Notes: a model not told the origin generated them from the sequence alone. A stretch of DNA of 64,000 bases from Rhodococcus marinonascens NBRC 14363 (GCF_001894885.1 NZ_BCXB01000002.1:124001-188000), one strand, 5' to 3'; positions 10,778 to 20,621 are shown, numbered from the stretch's first letter. Program-made: numbers and translations.

Positions 10778-11275
10778 TCAAGAAGTCCACTCCCAGTGCG
10801 CCGTCCGGACATCCATCTCCGGTTCACGGCGCAGGCGCACACGCAGGTGACGATCGGTCAACTGTTCGACGATGCCCTCTCCCCATTCGACGACCACCAC
10901 TGCGGACGCCAGGTCGGTATCGAGGTCGAGGGCGTCGAGTTCGTCCAGTGCGTGCGGTCCGCTTCCACCCAGTCGGTAGGCGTCCACATGCACCATACCG
11001 ACCGGCGTGCCCCCGTCTGTTCTTGTCCCCGGCCGATGTTCGCGCGCGATGACGAAGGTGGGGGATGTTACTCGGCCGCGCACCCCGAGTCCCGCTCCAA
11101 TACCCTTCGTCAGTGCGGTTTTCCCCGCACCGAGGGGTCCGTCGAGTACTACGAGATCACCCGCAACGAGTCCCCTCGCGAGGGTTCGCCCGAACTGTTC
11201 GGTATCCGCCGACGTGGGCAACACCACTGTCCCGCTCATGGCGAGCCCACCGTCCTCAGACGACATCGGACTCAC
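10778..11275 (-). CDS. tsaE: t6A biosynthesis ATPase TsaE
   Basis: 165-aa P-loop ATPase needed for turnover of the TsaBD complex. Walker A is [13 protein letters not shown] (about residue 46), followed by the [12 protein letters not shown] segment typical of TsaE and a [10 protein letters not shown] motif. A GTG at 11275 forms a GTGA overlap with the alr stop codon, the coupling used throughout this operon; an ATG three codons inside is an alternative. Confidence 0.94.
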   Translation of the reverse strand: MSPMSSEDGGLAMSGTVVLPTSADTEQFGRTLARGLVAGDLVVLDGPLGAGKTALTKGIGAGLGVRGRVTSPTFVIAREHRPGTRTDGGTPVGMVHVDAYRLGGSGPHALDELDALDLDTDLASAVVVVEWGEGIVEQLTDRHLRVRLRREPEMDVRTAHWEWTS

Positions 11276-12474
11276 GTCGGCGTTCCACCGACGTAGCTGC
11301 GCACGGTGCGTCCTCGCACCCCGGTCACCACCTCATAGTGGATGGTGTCGAGTTCGTCGGCCCACGCCTGCGCGGTAGGTTCGCCGAGATCCCCGTTGCC
11401 GAAGAACACCGCGGTATCGCCTTCGCTGACTCCGCCGCCATCGGGTCCTAGGTCTACGACCACCTGGTCCATGCAGACGCGGCCGATACCGGGACGGCGC
11501 GACGAGCCGAGTTGGACCTCGAATCGACCGCTGAGCGCACGGGGGAGTCCGTCGGCGTATCCGAACGGAAGCAACGCCACCGTCGTGTCGCGGGGTGCCA
11601 CCCACTGATGCCCGTAGGACACGCCTTCGCCTACCGAAACCTTCTTCACCAGGGCCACCCTCGATCTCAGGGTCATCGCCGGACGCAATCCGTACTGACC
11701 AGGAACGGGAGATAAGCCGTATATCGCAATTCCCGGGCGGACCATGTCGAATCGAAGGTCGGGCCGGGTCAGCGTGGCCGCAGAATTGGAGAGATGGACC
11801 ACTTCGGGGATCAGGCCCTGACGCTTGGCGTCCCCGACAGCACTCACCAAGCGTTCCTGCTGAGAGTCAATGGTGGCATGGTGCAGATCGTCGGCGTGGG
11901 CCAGATGCGAGAAGATACCGCGAAGCCGCACCGAACCCTCGGCCTGTGCACGCGCCAGATCGACCAGAACCTGCTCCAATTCGTCGGGTGCCACACCGTT
12001 GCGGTTCAGTCCCGTGTCCACCTTGATCGTGACGATCGCCGTGGTCCCGACTCTGTGCGCGCCCGCGACCACTGCGGCGACATGGCGCGGCGAGGACACC
12101 CCCAACTCGACCCCTGCCAAGATCGCGGGCGCGAAATCGGCGTCGACGGTGTGCATCCAGGCGAGGACGGGCGCGTCGATTCCCGCTCGTCGCAGTGCAA
12201 GTGCCTCCGACACCGTCGTCACCCCGAGTTCCGACGCTCCGGCGGCCAACGCTGCCTTCGCGACGGGCACGGCGCCATGGTTATAGCCGTCCGCCTTCAC
12301 GACGGCCATCAGAGCGGCGTCGCGGGCGCTTTCGCGCAGAATTCGGACGTTGTGGGCGATCGCAGCCAAATCCACCACCGCTTCCGCCTGCGGCGCAGGC
12401 TTCGCCCGGGCTCGGGCTACACGGCCTGTGTGGTGGCCGCGCTCACCCGACGACACTGTTTCAGCGAACCTCAT
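11272..12474 (-). CDS. alr: Alanine racemase
   Basis: 400-aa PLP enzyme converting L- to D-alanine for peptidoglycan. The PLP lysine lies in [14 protein letters not shown] (about residue 50); the family motifs [21 protein letters not shown] and [12 protein letters not shown] are present, as is the C-terminal catalytic-tyrosine region [17 protein letters not shown]. The open frame begins further upstream, inside nnr, but ATG at 12474 ([13 protein letters not shown]) follows a GAGAAG site and leaves a 17-bp gap to nnr, so it is preferred. Operon with tsaE downstream and nnr upstream. Confidence 0.95.
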   Translation of the reverse strand: MRFAETVSSGERGHHTGRVARARAKPAPQAEAVVDLAAIAHNVRILRESARDAALMAVVKADGYNHGAVPVAKAALAAGASELGVTTVSEALALRRAGIDAPVLAWMHTVDADFAPAILAGVELGVSSPRHVAAVVAGAHRVGTTAIVTIKVDTGLNRNGVAPDELEQVLVDLARAQAEGSVRLRGIFSHLAHADDLHHATIDSQQERLVSAVGDAKRQGLIPEVVHLSNSAATLTRPDLRFDMVRPGIAIYGLSPVPGQYGLRPAMTLRSRVALVKKVSVGEGVSYGHQWVAPRDTTVALLPFGYADGLPRALSGRFEVQLGSSRRPGIGRVCMDQVVVDLGPDGGGVSEGDTAVFFGNGDLGEPTAQAWADELDTIHYEVVTGVRGRTVRSYVGGTPT

Positions 12475-12491
12475 GTGCTCGATCTTCTCAT

Positions 12492-13973
12492 TCACGATAG
12501 ATCCGACATTCTCTCGGGTGAAATCCCCGCACGCAGGACCCTGATCGATTCCCTGAGGTGCGCGAGCAGCGCCCCGGCCGAGATCGGAGCGGCCCCACGT
12601 CCTGCAGAGGGGCCCGCACACTCACCTCGGGCGGCCAGATTCGCAGCCAGTGAGTGTGCGCGCGCGCCCATCGCCGCTGCGCGGTTCGGGGCGATGCCCG
12701 CGGCCATCAGTGATCCCACGATCCCGGCGAGCACGTCCCCCGCACCTGCTGTGGCCGACCACGAACTACCGGCCTCGTTGACGAAGACGTGACCACCAGG
12801 TTCCGCGATCACCGTGGCCCTGCCCTTGAGTAGCACGTGAGCCTGCCAGTCGGCGGCGAGGGCACGTACCGCCGCCATCCGGTCCGGCCCTGGATCCGTC
12901 CCGGTCAGTCGGGCGAACTCGGCGGCATGGGGGGTCAGCAATGTCGGCGCGGTCCGGAAACGCACCAGGTCGGGATCCTCGGCGAGCAAGGTGAGACCGT
13001 CCGCGTCGACCAGCACCGGAACGTCCGACTCGAGCACCGTCCGCAGCGTGCGACGACCCGCGTCATCCGTGCCCATGCCCGGTCCCACCGCCCAGCACTG
13101 GACGCGCCCCGCTTTCGCGAGGTCGGGGGTCGCGATCACCTCCGGCGAATGCGCGAGCACCTCGCTCGTGCAAGGGCCGACGTAGCGGACCAGTCCGGAT
13201 GTGGCGGTGACCGCTGCGCCGGTGCACAGGACGCCCGCGCCGGGGTATCCCTCGCTCCCCGCCACCACCCCGACCACACCCTGCGAGTACTTGTCGTCCT
13301 CGGCTCCCGGAGTCGGCCACGCCGCGCCCACCTCGGCGGGTTCGAATGCGCTCGTCCCAGCCTCGCCGAGAGACAAGCCGATGGGCACCAACTCCACCCG
13401 GCCGCAGTGCGTCGCCCCGAGCACATGGACCGGTTTGAGCGCACCGAAAGCCACGGTGACCGCGGCATGCACGGCAGGACCTTCGACCGCCCCGGTATCC
13501 GGGTCCACTCCGCTCGGCAGGTCCACCGAAACAATCGGAACCTCGATCCGGCGGACCAGCGCAGCCGCGTCAGGACGCAACGGACCCTTTCCGGAGAGCC
13601 CCACGATCCCGTCGATCACGAGGTCCGGTGGCCCCAGTCCGTCTGTGTGAGCGGCAATCCGCCCCCCGGCGGCCATGAAGGCTGCCAACCCTTCCTTGTG
13701 GGCCTTCTCCGGTATCAGCAACACCGCGGAAACTGCGACCGAGCGCTTACGCAGCATCACCCCTGCCCAGAGTGCATCACCGCCATTGTCGCCGGACCCC
13801 ACCAGTAGCGTGACGACGCGACCCGCGACCCCACCCGTCCGCACCCGCAGTTCGGACGCCACCGTCGACGCGAGCCCGCGCGCTGCGCGCCGCATCAGTG
13901 CACCTTCGGGAAGAGACGCCATCAGCGGCGCCTCTGCGGATCGAACCTCGTCAGCGGTGTAGTAGCCCCTCAT
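12492..13973 (-). CDS. nnr: Bifunctional NAD(P)HX epimerase / ADP-dependent NAD(P)HX dehydratase
   Basis: 493-aa fusion that repairs hydrated NADH and NADPH. The N-terminal epimerase half (about 1-210) starts [18 protein letters not shown] and contains [14 protein letters not shown]; the C-terminal ribokinase-like dehydratase half (about 220-490) contains [26 protein letters not shown] and [19 protein letters not shown], the ADP-site motif. This fusion and its place between glmS and alr match the mycobacterial Rv3433c arrangement. First gene of the leftward nnr-alr-tsaE-tsaB-rimI-tsaD set. Confidence 0.94.
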   Translation of the reverse strand: MRGYYTADEVRSAEAPLMASLPEGALMRRAARGLASTVASELRVRTGGVAGRVVTLLVGSGDNGGDALWAGVMLRKRSVAVSAVLLIPEKAHKEGLAAFMAAGGRIAAHTDGLGPPDLVIDGIVGLSGKGPLRPDAAALVRRIEVPIVSVDLPSGVDPDTGAVEGPAVHAAVTVAFGALKPVHVLGATHCGRVELVPIGLSLGEAGTSAFEPAEVGAAWPTPGAEDDKYSQGVVGVVAGSEGYPGAGVLCTGAAVTATSGLVRYVGPCTSEVLAHSPEVIATPDLAKAGRVQCWAVGPGMGTDDAGRRTLRTVLESDVPVLVDADGLTLLAEDPDLVRFRTAPTLLTPHAAEFARLTGTDPGPDRMAAVRALAADWQAHVLLKGRATVIAEPGGHVFVNEAGSSWSATAGAGDVLAGIVGSLMAAGIAPNRAAAMGARAHSLAANLAARGECAGPSAGRGAAPISAGALLAHLRESIRVLRAGISPERMSDLS

Positions 13974-14026
13974 GGGAACTCCTCATCGAAAAGGGTCGGT
14001 ACGGGGCTCAGACTACGCTCGACAGC

Positions 14027-14401
14027 ATGCTTGGACGTGGAAAGTCGTGGGTCGCCGGAATAGTTGTCGCCGCCGGTATTTCAACCGCGGGCGTCGTCGC
14101 CGGCTGTGGTTCGGGCAATCAGGAGGTCGCCGACTTGCCGGGCAGCCCGGTCGTCGAGGTCGCGAATATGGCCTACGCACCCGCAATGCTCACCATCAGG
14201 GCAGGGGAAACCGTCACCTGGAATTTCGACGACAGGGGTGTCACCCATGACGTGACGGGAATCGGCGCCGCGAAGAGTGTGCTGAGGAGTCAGTTGATGC
14301 GGACGGGCAGCTACACCCACGCATTCACAGAACCTGGAACCTACGAATACACATGTTCACTGCACCCCGACATGCGGGGCACGGTCGTCGTGACCCAATA
14401 G
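14027..14401 (+). CDS. Cupredoxin-domain lipoprotein (plastocyanin/azurin-like)
   Basis: 124 aa, predicted surface lipoprotein: a hydrophobic signal ends in the lipobox VVAGC (Cys27). The mature part is a single type-1 copper domain with candidate ligands H74 (GVTHDV), C110, H113 and M116 (YTCSLHPDM), the canonical His-Cys-His-Met set. Probably a periplasmic or cell-wall electron carrier or copper-binding protein. ATG at 14027 was chosen because it yields the signal peptide directly. Divergent from nnr (53 bp) and convergent with glmS. Confidence 0.85.
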   Translation: MLGRGKSWVAGIVVAAGISTAGVVAGCGSGNQEVADLPGSPVVEVANMAYAPAMLTIRAGETVTWNFDDRGVTHDVTGIGAAKSVLRSQLMRTGSYTHAFTEPGTYEYTCSLHPDMRGTVVVTQ

Positions 14402-14444
14402 GGTGCGGTCCGTGCCCGCCCCGTAGGTGCCGCCCCGGTAGGCG

Positions 14445-16307
14445 CTATTCGACGGTGACCGACTTCGCGAGGTTACGCGGCTTGTCGACGTCGTAGCCTC
14501 GGGTCTGCGCAACCTCGGCCGCGAAGACCTGCAACGGCACCGTCGACAGCAACGGTTGCAGCAGCGTCGGCGCCGCCGGGATCTCGATCAGGTGGTCGGC
14601 GAACGGGCGCACGGCCTCGTCTCCTTCCTCCGCGATCACGACGGTCCGCGCACCCCGGGCCTGAATCTCCCGGATGTTGCTGAGCAGCTTCGAGTGCAGC
14701 ACCGCCCGGCCCTTCGGCGACGGCATCACGATGATCACCGGCAGACCGTCTTCGATCAATGCGATCGGTCCGTGCTTGAGCTCACCGGCCGCGAACCCCT
14801 CGGCATGCATGTACGCCAGCTCCTTGAGCTTGAGCGCACCCTCCAGTGCCACGGGGTAGCCGACGTGACGGCCCAGGAACAACACCGTCGACGACGACGC
14901 CAACTCTCGCGCCAGGGCACGCACCGGTTCGACAGTCCCGAGGACCCGGCGGACCAGATCAGGCATCGCCTCGAGGTCTGCGTACTCGCGCGCGACCTCG
15001 TCTGGATACTTGGTACCGCGCGCTTGGGCGAGCGCCAGGCCGACCAGGTAGTTCGCTGTGACCTGGGCGAGGAAAGCCTTAGTTGACGCGACACCGATCT
15101 CCGGACCTGCTCGGGTGTAGAGGACGGCGTCGGCTTCGCGAGGGATCTGGGCACCATTCGTGTTGCATACCGCCAGGACCCGCGCCTTCTGATCCTTGGC
15201 ATGGCGCACGGCTTCGAGGGTGTCCGCCGTCTCACCGGACTGAGAGATCGCCACGACCAGCGTGGACCGGTCCAACACCGGGTCGCGGTACCGGAACTCG
15301 CTGGCCAGTTCCACCTCGACAGGCAGGCGCGTCCAGTGCTCGATCGCATACTTCGCGAGTAGACCCGAGTGGTAGGCGCTGCCACAGGCGACGACGAAGA
15401 CTTTATCGACGTCGCGCAGCTCCTGATCCGACAGTCGCTGCTCGTCGAGGACGATTTTCCCGTCCGCGAAGTGACCGAGCAGGGTGTCCGCGACAGCGGC
15501 CGGTTGTTCCTCGATCTCCTTGAGCATGAAGTAGTCGTGGCCGCCCTTCTCTGCGGCCGCAAGATCCCAGTCGATGCGGAACGGTCGGCCCTGCGCCTCC
15601 GAACCGTCGAAGTTCAGAATCGAGTACCCATCGGCTGTGATCACCACAACCTGATCTTGACCCAGTTCCACCGCGTCGCGGGTGTGCTCGATGAACGCCG
15701 CGACGTCGGAACCGAGGAACGTCTCTCCCTTGCCGACACCGATGACCAACGGCGTCGAGCGACGCGCCGCGACGATGGTATCCGGGTGGTCAGCGTGCGC
15801 GAAGACAAGAGTGAATGCACCCTCGAGCCTCCGCAGCACGCTCAGCGCGCTCGCGACGAAGTCACCAGCAGTCTCGCCCGCGGCGTACGCGCGGGCGACG
15901 AGGTGTACCGCGACCTCGGTGTCGGTGTCGCTGGCGAACTCGACTCCGTCGCGTTCGAGTTCTGCCCGCAGCGGGGCGAAATTCTCGATAATGCCGTTGT
16001 GCACCACGGCGACCGTGCCGTTCGCATCACGGTGCGGGTGCGCATTCCGGTCGGTGGGGCGACCGTGCGTCGCCCATCGCGTATGGCCGATCCCCGTACT
16101 ACCGGTGAAGGCCGGTGCGCCTATCTCGTCGAGTTCGGCCTCGAGATTCGCCAGCCGACCGGCCTTCCGCTCGACCGTCATCCCACGGTTCCCGTCGAGA
16201 ACGGCAATTCCGGCAGAATCGTATCCGCGGTATTCCATCCGCCGCAAAGCTTCCACCACAACAGTCAGAGCCTGACGGTGGCCGACGTATCCCACGATTC
16301 CGCACAT
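14445..16307 (-). CDS. glmS: Glutamine-fructose-6-phosphate aminotransferase (isomerizing)
   Basis: 620-aa enzyme making glucosamine-6-phosphate for peptidoglycan and mycothiol. The nucleophilic Cys2 is exposed in MCGIVGYVGHRQA; the N-terminal glutaminase half (1 to about 240) contains GIGHTRWATHG, and the C-terminal half has two SIS domains with SQSGETADT and the terminal DVDKPRNLAKSVTVE. The next step is GlmM, encoded 4.5 kb away. The promoter must lie in 16308-16428, shared with the divergent hydrolase-fold gene. Confidence 0.97.
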   Translation of the reverse strand: MCGIVGYVGHRQALTVVVEALRRMEYRGYDSAGIAVLDGNRGMTVERKAGRLANLEAELDEIGAPAFTGSTGIGHTRWATHGRPTDRNAHPHRDANGTVAVVHNGIIENFAPLRAELERDGVEFASDTDTEVAVHLVARAYAAGETAGDFVASALSVLRRLEGAFTLVFAHADHPDTIVAARRSTPLVIGVGKGETFLGSDVAAFIEHTRDAVELGQDQVVVITADGYSILNFDGSEAQGRPFRIDWDLAAAEKGGHDYFMLKEIEEQPAAVADTLLGHFADGKIVLDEQRLSDQELRDVDKVFVVACGSAYHSGLLAKYAIEHWTRLPVEVELASEFRYRDPVLDRSTLVVAISQSGETADTLEAVRHAKDQKARVLAVCNTNGAQIPREADAVLYTRAGPEIGVASTKAFLAQVTANYLVGLALAQARGTKYPDEVAREYADLEAMPDLVRRVLGTVEPVRALARELASSSTVLFLGRHVGYPVALEGALKLKELAYMHAEGFAAGELKHGPIALIEDGLPVIIVMPSPKGRAVLHSKLLSNIREIQARGARTVVIAEEGDEAVRPFADHLIEIPAAPTLLQPLLSTVPLQVFAAEVAQTRGYDVDKPRNLAKSVTVE

Positions 16308-16428
16308 GGTTGATCAGGGTACTGCGGCCGTGGGCCGCCGCGAAGTCGGAGTGCGGGCCGCACCGGATGTTCCAGTGGAGACCCCATCGGCTCTCTCGAC
16401 GACTCAGGGATCGGATAACGTTCTCCTC

Positions 16429-17265
16429 GTGGCGCCGAATCCGAAGACCCTGGCCCGTGAACTGTCCAAGCGGGGACCGCACCGCGTACTGAGGGGCGAC
16501 CTCGCCGTGGCGGGACAGCCGGGAGTCGTATACACGCCGGAATCAGGCTTCGACCTGCCCGCCGTCGCATTCGCCCACGGCTGGATGACCGGCGCCGACC
16601 ACTATCGGAAGACGCTCGAACACCTCGCTTCCTGGGGAATCGTCGTGGCTGCCCCCGACAGCGAACGCGGTCCTCTGCCCTCCCACCTGGGTCTCGCTAC
16701 AGACCTGAAAGCCACAATCGACATCTGCGTGGGTGTGCGCCTCGGTCCCGGTCAGATCAGCGTGCACCCCGGTCGGGTGGCTCTCGCGGGTCACGGAATG
16801 GGTGCGGGAGCGGCTGTCCTCGCCGCCGCCCGGCGGGACGTGTCTGCGGTCGCCGCACTCTTCCCGGCACCGACTGCCCCGAAGGCCGAGAACTATGCGT
16901 CCGAGATCACAGCTCCGGCGCTCATCGTCGCCGGCACCGACATCGACACCATGAACAGCAACGCCAAGTCCCTCGCCGCGGCGTGGGGCGGAGAGCAGAT
17001 CCTCCGCGCCGTCGATGACGCGTCGGATTCCGGTCTCATCGAAGGTCGCCGATTGCTCGGCGCACTCGGGGTCGGTGGCTCCGAGCGGAAGACCCAGCAG
17101 ACCACACGAGCCCTGTTGACCGGCTTCCTGCTCTATCGCCTTCTCGGAGACAAGAAGTACGAGATGTTCGCGGAGCAAGATGCCGAACTCCCCCACACGA
17201 CGCTCGTCGATCCGCACGAGGAGCGCGCGGGCGCCGATTTCGAAGGCCTGCGCTCCCACATCTGA
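16429..17265 (+). CDS. Alpha/beta-hydrolase-fold protein lacking the catalytic serine (Rv3438-like)
   Basis: 278 aa, related to chlorophyllase/PET-hydrolase-like dienelactone hydrolases: AFAHGWMTGADHYRKTLEHLASWG and VVAAPDSERG are diagnostic. The nucleophile elbow reads AGHGMGAGAAV, with Gly where GHSMG has the catalytic Ser, and the segment normally GASH-like reads DASDSG, so the His also seems lost; the acid Asp (GTDID) remains. The protein is therefore probably not a serine hydrolase. An ATG at 16306 would overlap glmS; GTG at 16429 gives 278 aa, close to the ~280 aa I recall for Rv3438, its positional counterpart. Divergent from glmS. Confidence 0.75.
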   Translation: MAPNPKTLARELSKRGPHRVLRGDLAVAGQPGVVYTPESGFDLPAVAFAHGWMTGADHYRKTLEHLASWGIVVAAPDSERGPLPSHLGLATDLKATIDICVGVRLGPGQISVHPGRVALAGHGMGAGAAVLAAARRDVSAVAALFPAPTAPKAENYASEITAPALIVAGTDIDTMNSNAKSLAAAWGGEQILRAVDDASDSGLIEGRRLLGALGVGGSERKTQQTTRALLTGFLLYRLLGDKKYEMFAEQDAELPHTTLVDPHEERAGADFEGLRSHI

Positions 17266-17359
17266 AGTAGGTCCGTCGTCGCAACCGGCTACCGCGATCC
17301 GATACCCTCGTTCGGCCCTGAGACAGAACTCAGGACTTCACCCACAAGAGCGGGACTTT

Positions 17360-17836
17360 ATGAGCAAGGCCCACAGCGCCATTCGAGCGCTGGCGGCGAC
17401 GGCGCTCGCTGCGGCGAGCGTTATCGGATTGACCGGTGTCGCGTCGGCACAGGAGGCGCAGCCGCCTGTCCTCCGCCCCGATGTATTCAAGCGGGGCGGC
17501 ATCTTGGGAGACGATGTCGTCCACTTCCTCAGTAGAGGATGCGGCGGCGTGGTCCATACGAGAATTCAGGACCACCCCGAAGAGCCGGGAATGGCGACCA
17601 TCACCCTCACCTCTCAGGGAAGAGCCGCCCCGGGCTGCGACGCCACCATGAAGGCGATCTGGGTCGACGGGGTTTTCCCATTCGAGCACGTACAGTATCT
17701 CCCGCTCGACGGCGGGGTCGGCCCGCAGGAGCCGGTCAGCTACCAAGTACCCATCGGGGCCGGAGTAAGTCTCATGTCAATCGGCTCTGCCTCACACATC
17801 GCCAAGGGCGTGTCCCACTACATCTACATCAGCTAG
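17360..17836 (+). CDS. Small secreted protein of unknown function
   Basis: 158 aa with a clear Sec signal peptide (about 1-30, ending GVASAQEA) and a mature part of about 128 residues. Two cysteines (RGCGG and APGCDA) could form one disulfide. No recognised domain; a short beta-rich secreted protein is the best description. ATG at 17360; the open frame continues upstream through the preceding gene but the signal peptide fixes the start. It follows the hydrolase-fold gene by 94 bp on the same strand. Confidence 0.7.
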   Translation: MSKAHSAIRALAATALAAASVIGLTGVASAQEAQPPVLRPDVFKRGGILGDDVVHFLSRGCGGVVHTRIQDHPEEPGMATITLTSQGRAAPGCDATMKAIWVDGVFPFEHVQYLPLDGGVGPQEPVSYQVPIGAGVSLMSIGSASHIAKGVSHYIYIS

Positions 17837-17986
17837 CCTGAATGCTCGCTCTCTTCGCGGCGATCACACCGCGGGCAGGGTAGGGCGGGGGTCGGGTCAG
17901 AACAGCCTGGCCCCGGAGATCGAACCGACATTGCCCAGACCCGCTGCCGTACCAGCGCATTCAACCTGATCGGGAAGTACCTCCGG

Positions 17987-18238
17987 CTACACCAGCCAGC
18001 TACGCGGACGGTAGAATTCGTCATCGTCTTCGACTGGTTCGCGCCTCGGTGCAGAAGACCTCGATACCGACTCTGCCTCGGGTCGGGGAACATGTCGGGG
18101 AACATTGGGTCCGGCACGACGGTGATCGGCCGCCACGTCGTCTCTCACCCGGCGTTCGGCGATCCGCTCCCGAAACACCTCCAGGTCGGCTCTCATCTGG
18201 GTACGGTGCGCGCGCAACTGTGCGGCACGATCACTCAC
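17987..18238 (-). CDS. 83-aa protein, third gene of the ESX-associated operon
   Basis: Small hydrophilic, Arg/Asp/Glu-rich protein: an N-terminal helix (SDRAAQLRAHRTQMRADLEV) is followed by a disordered segment ending DDDEFYRPRSWLV. No signal peptide, membrane helix or known domain. Its GTG start overlaps the stop of the 694-aa gene by 4 bp (GTGA), the main reason to accept it as real. It could be a dedicated chaperone or a co-secreted partner of that protein, but this is inference. Competing frames in the same stretch lack such coupling. Confidence 0.55.
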   Translation of the reverse strand: MSDRAAQLRAHRTQMRADLEVFRERIAERRVRDDVAADHRRAGPNVPRHVPRPEAESVSRSSAPRREPVEDDDEFYRPRSWLV

Positions 18239-20319
18239 AGGGGGCCGGCCTCAGCCAACTCGGCGCCGCTGTCGCCTGTTTCCGTGCCGAGCTCAGATTC
18301 GGGGATCGGCAACGATTCCCGTAACGGCTGAGGCTCCGAAGACGAGTCGGGAGCCGATTCGTGCTGTGTCACGATCAACGGTTGCGGCGCACCTGCGGGC
18401 GCTTCGTCCGGCGCGGGAAGCAGTACCTCCTCCTGCTGGGGTGCACAGACCGCGGGGCTGGCTTCGAGCACCGACTCTGCAGTCGACCCTTCGCCTTGGT
18501 CCCCTCCGATGCCGGGATCCTGCGAATCGGGCACCACGTCCGGTGTCGCCTCGGAAGGCACCTCGCTCGCACCGGTTTCCTCCACGATGCGAGGCAGTCC
18601 GTCCGGGCCGATCTCGACGCCGAACCTGGACGTTCCGCCCTGCCCGTCAGTCATCTCGAGGTGAATGCCCCGATCGTCCTCGTCGATCGAGAGCGTCCAC
18701 GACTTTCCGTCGATGATCAACTCGAGATTCTTCTCGCGAACTGCTCCGGCGAGGCCGTCGTGAACCTCTTCTTCGCGTGAATCACCAAGTTCGTCGCGGA
18801 GATCTTCGTCGTGCGTCCTAGCGAGCCCCGACACGGCGTCGTCGATCAGCGGGCGAATGATCGAACCGAGTTCGCCCAGACCTGCTGCCAGCCCCTGTCG
18901 CACATCGGCGGAATCACCCGAGACGGGTGCAGCTCCGACACCGGGGAACGCGCCCAACCCCGGGAGACCGCCCCAGCCGGGTACGCCACCCGGTGTGGGA
19001 GCGAGGCTCGGACCAGTCGGCGCGACCGGCCCCGGCACAACGGACGGGGACGCAGCAGGTGCGGTCGAGGCAGGGGCAGAACCCCCGCCGCCACCGGGCT
19101 GACCGGCCTGCGCGGCTGTAGTGCCCGCACACCCGGGATCCGGCGGCGCCGCGATCGGTCCCGGGTGGGGTGCTGGTGCGCTCTCAGCGTTGGGAACTCC
19201 GTTGCAGTCGACTATCGGTCCTTGATCAGCGATGCCCTCAGGCCGGATACCCTTCTGCGCCTCGATGGTTCGCGCCTCGGCGATCGCGCTGTCGTAGGCC
19301 GCGTCGACTGCTTCGGAACAGTCCTCGCACGCCGCCGCGAATTCCCGCTGCTTCTCCTCGTACACCCACCGGAAATTTGAGGCGAACCAATCCTTGACGA
19401 TTCCGGCCGCCCGCCGCACGACGTCGTCTCGGTCGAGTCGGCGAAGATTGCCACTGCCGCCGTCCTTGTACAGGCCGTTTATGTGGCGGTAGTCGTCGTC
19501 CGCGAGTTCCGGGAACCAGTACGACGCATCTTCCATACAATCTTTCGCACGGGAATTGTCGCCGTCCTTGCCATTGACATAGATGTCGGCGAGGACATCG
19601 ATTTGCGCGGCGCTGTACCCACCGACGGTGGATTGATGCAGTGACACCACCTTGAATGCCTTACTCGTCACCGCAGCACTCAGTGTCAGGTTGGCCTCGA
19701 ACAACACCTCGGCGAGACCGTCCAGCCGGGCGAGACCGGCCTCGGCCCTCGCGTTCTGCCGATCCGCCGTCTCCATCGCTGCCGTAGCGGCGATCCCGCT
19801 CCACCCCGAGCGCACCGTGGACAGACACTTCTCGTGTTCGCTCAGTTCGGAGCGCCCAGCGTCGAGACTGCGGCCGAGGATGTCGAGGTCGTGGCCGAGT
19901 GACTGCAGGCGCATCCCCCGCTCGGCGTCGAACCGGGCGTAGTAGTCGGTGAGCAACCTGCTCTCGTACCCCAGCTTTCTTGCCGCCGGAAGGAACAGTT
20001 CGAACAACTCGAGACCGCGCGCGCCCAGGTCGAGCATGTCATCGGGCTCATTCAGGGAATCCGGACGAATCCGCTCCTCCAACTCGAGGCGCGATGCGTT
20101 CGCTTTCTGCGCGTCGTCTCCGTCCCGAAGGAGTTTGGTGTAGCGCTGATCGGCGGCCGGCGTCTGGTCACGCTCACCGAGCCGGTACTCGTCCAGATAG
20201 GGCTGCCACGAAGCCTCATCGCCCTGACGTGCGGCCGCCCATGCCCGCAGGAGCTGCACCTTGTACTCGCGGCTCAGGTTCGGATCGTCGATCAACGCCC
20301 TCGGATCGGTACTCACCAT
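18235..20319 (-). CDS. 694-aa WXG-containing, Pro-rich ESX-associated protein (Rv3439c-like)
   Basis: Residues 1-360 are largely helical and include RSGWSGIAATA (W173-S-G175) between two long helices, as in WXG100 helical hairpins, plus CEDC and other cysteines. Residues 375-470 form a Pro/Gly/Ala linker; 475-585 form a compact acidic domain (NLELIIDGKSWTLSIDEDD); the rest is acidic and disordered. No signal peptide or transmembrane helix, so export, if any, would be by type VII. Position and composition correspond to the Ala/Pro-rich Rv3439c. ATG at 20319 overlaps the upstream 102-aa gene by 7 bp; GTG at 20316 is an alternative. Enzymatic activity not recognised. Confidence 0.75.
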   Translation of the reverse strand: MVSTDPRALIDDPNLSREYKVQLLRAWAAARQGDEASWQPYLDEYRLGERDQTPAADQRYTKLLRDGDDAQKANASRLELEERIRPDSLNEPDDMLDLGARGLELFELFLPAARKLGYESRLLTDYYARFDAERGMRLQSLGHDLDILGRSLDAGRSELSEHEKCLSTVRSGWSGIAATAAMETADRQNARAEAGLARLDGLAEVLFEANLTLSAAVTSKAFKVVSLHQSTVGGYSAAQIDVLADIYVNGKDGDNSRAKDCMEDASYWFPELADDDYRHINGLYKDGGSGNLRRLDRDDVVRRAAGIVKDWFASNFRWVYEEKQREFAAACEDCSEAVDAAYDSAIAEARTIEAQKGIRPEGIADQGPIVDCNGVPNAESAPAPHPGPIAAPPDPGCAGTTAAQAGQPGGGGGSAPASTAPAASPSVVPGPVAPTGPSLAPTPGGVPGWGGLPGLGAFPGVGAAPVSGDSADVRQGLAAGLGELGSIIRPLIDDAVSGLARTHDEDLRDELGDSREEEVHDGLAGAVREKNLELIIDGKSWTLSIDEDDRGIHLEMTDGQGGTSRFGVEIGPDGLPRIVEETGASEVPSEATPDVVPDSQDPGIGGDQGEGSTAESVLEASPAVCAPQQEEVLLPAPDEAPAGAPQPLIVTQHESAPDSSSEPQPLRESLPIPESELGTETGDSGAELAEAGPL

Positions 20320-20621
20320 CGCACCTCGCCGATGTTCGCGGAGAAGTTCGTGTCCGTTCCCGAGTACCGCGCCGCGGCTGCCTCGAGCGCGCGGCCGACC
20401 GACTCGGCGTCCGCGGCCCATTCCCCGAAGACAACTCCCACGACACCGAGTGCGTCGCGCAAAGCCTCGCCCTTAGCGGCATAGTCGCGACCCGCCTGCG
20501 CCCCGCAGAACTCGAGTCGATCGAGATCGATCGTCTGCTGTCTCAGAACCTCCGCGGACCGCACCATTCTCGCCCCGGCGTTAATCACCGCCGTGACATC
20601 CACCTCGAGTCCATCGCTCAT
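20313..20621 (-). CDS. 102-aa ESX-substrate-like protein (EspC/Rv3440c type)
   Basis: Size and architecture match small EspC-like ESX proteins: two predicted helices (about 8-38 and 42-85) followed by RYSGTD, a YxxxD type VII secretion signal (Y86-D90), and a short tail. There is no WXG between the helices, so it would be the signal-bearing half of a pair whose WXG half could be the next gene. First gene of the operon 102 aa - 694 aa - 83 aa, all overlapping. Located just 3' of glmM, as Rv3440c is. Confidence 0.75.
   Translation of the reverse strand: MSDGLEVDVTAVINAGARMVRSAEVLRQQTIDLDRLEFCGAQAGRDYAAKGEALRDALGVVGVVFGEWAADAESVGRALEAAAARYSGTDTNFSANIGEVRW

Noticed and set aside
16306-16428. Longer N-terminus for the hydrolase-fold protein from ATG 16306
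   Set aside because: It would overlap the glmS start and occupy its promoter; the added 41 residues are not domain-like, while GTG 16429 gives the expected length.
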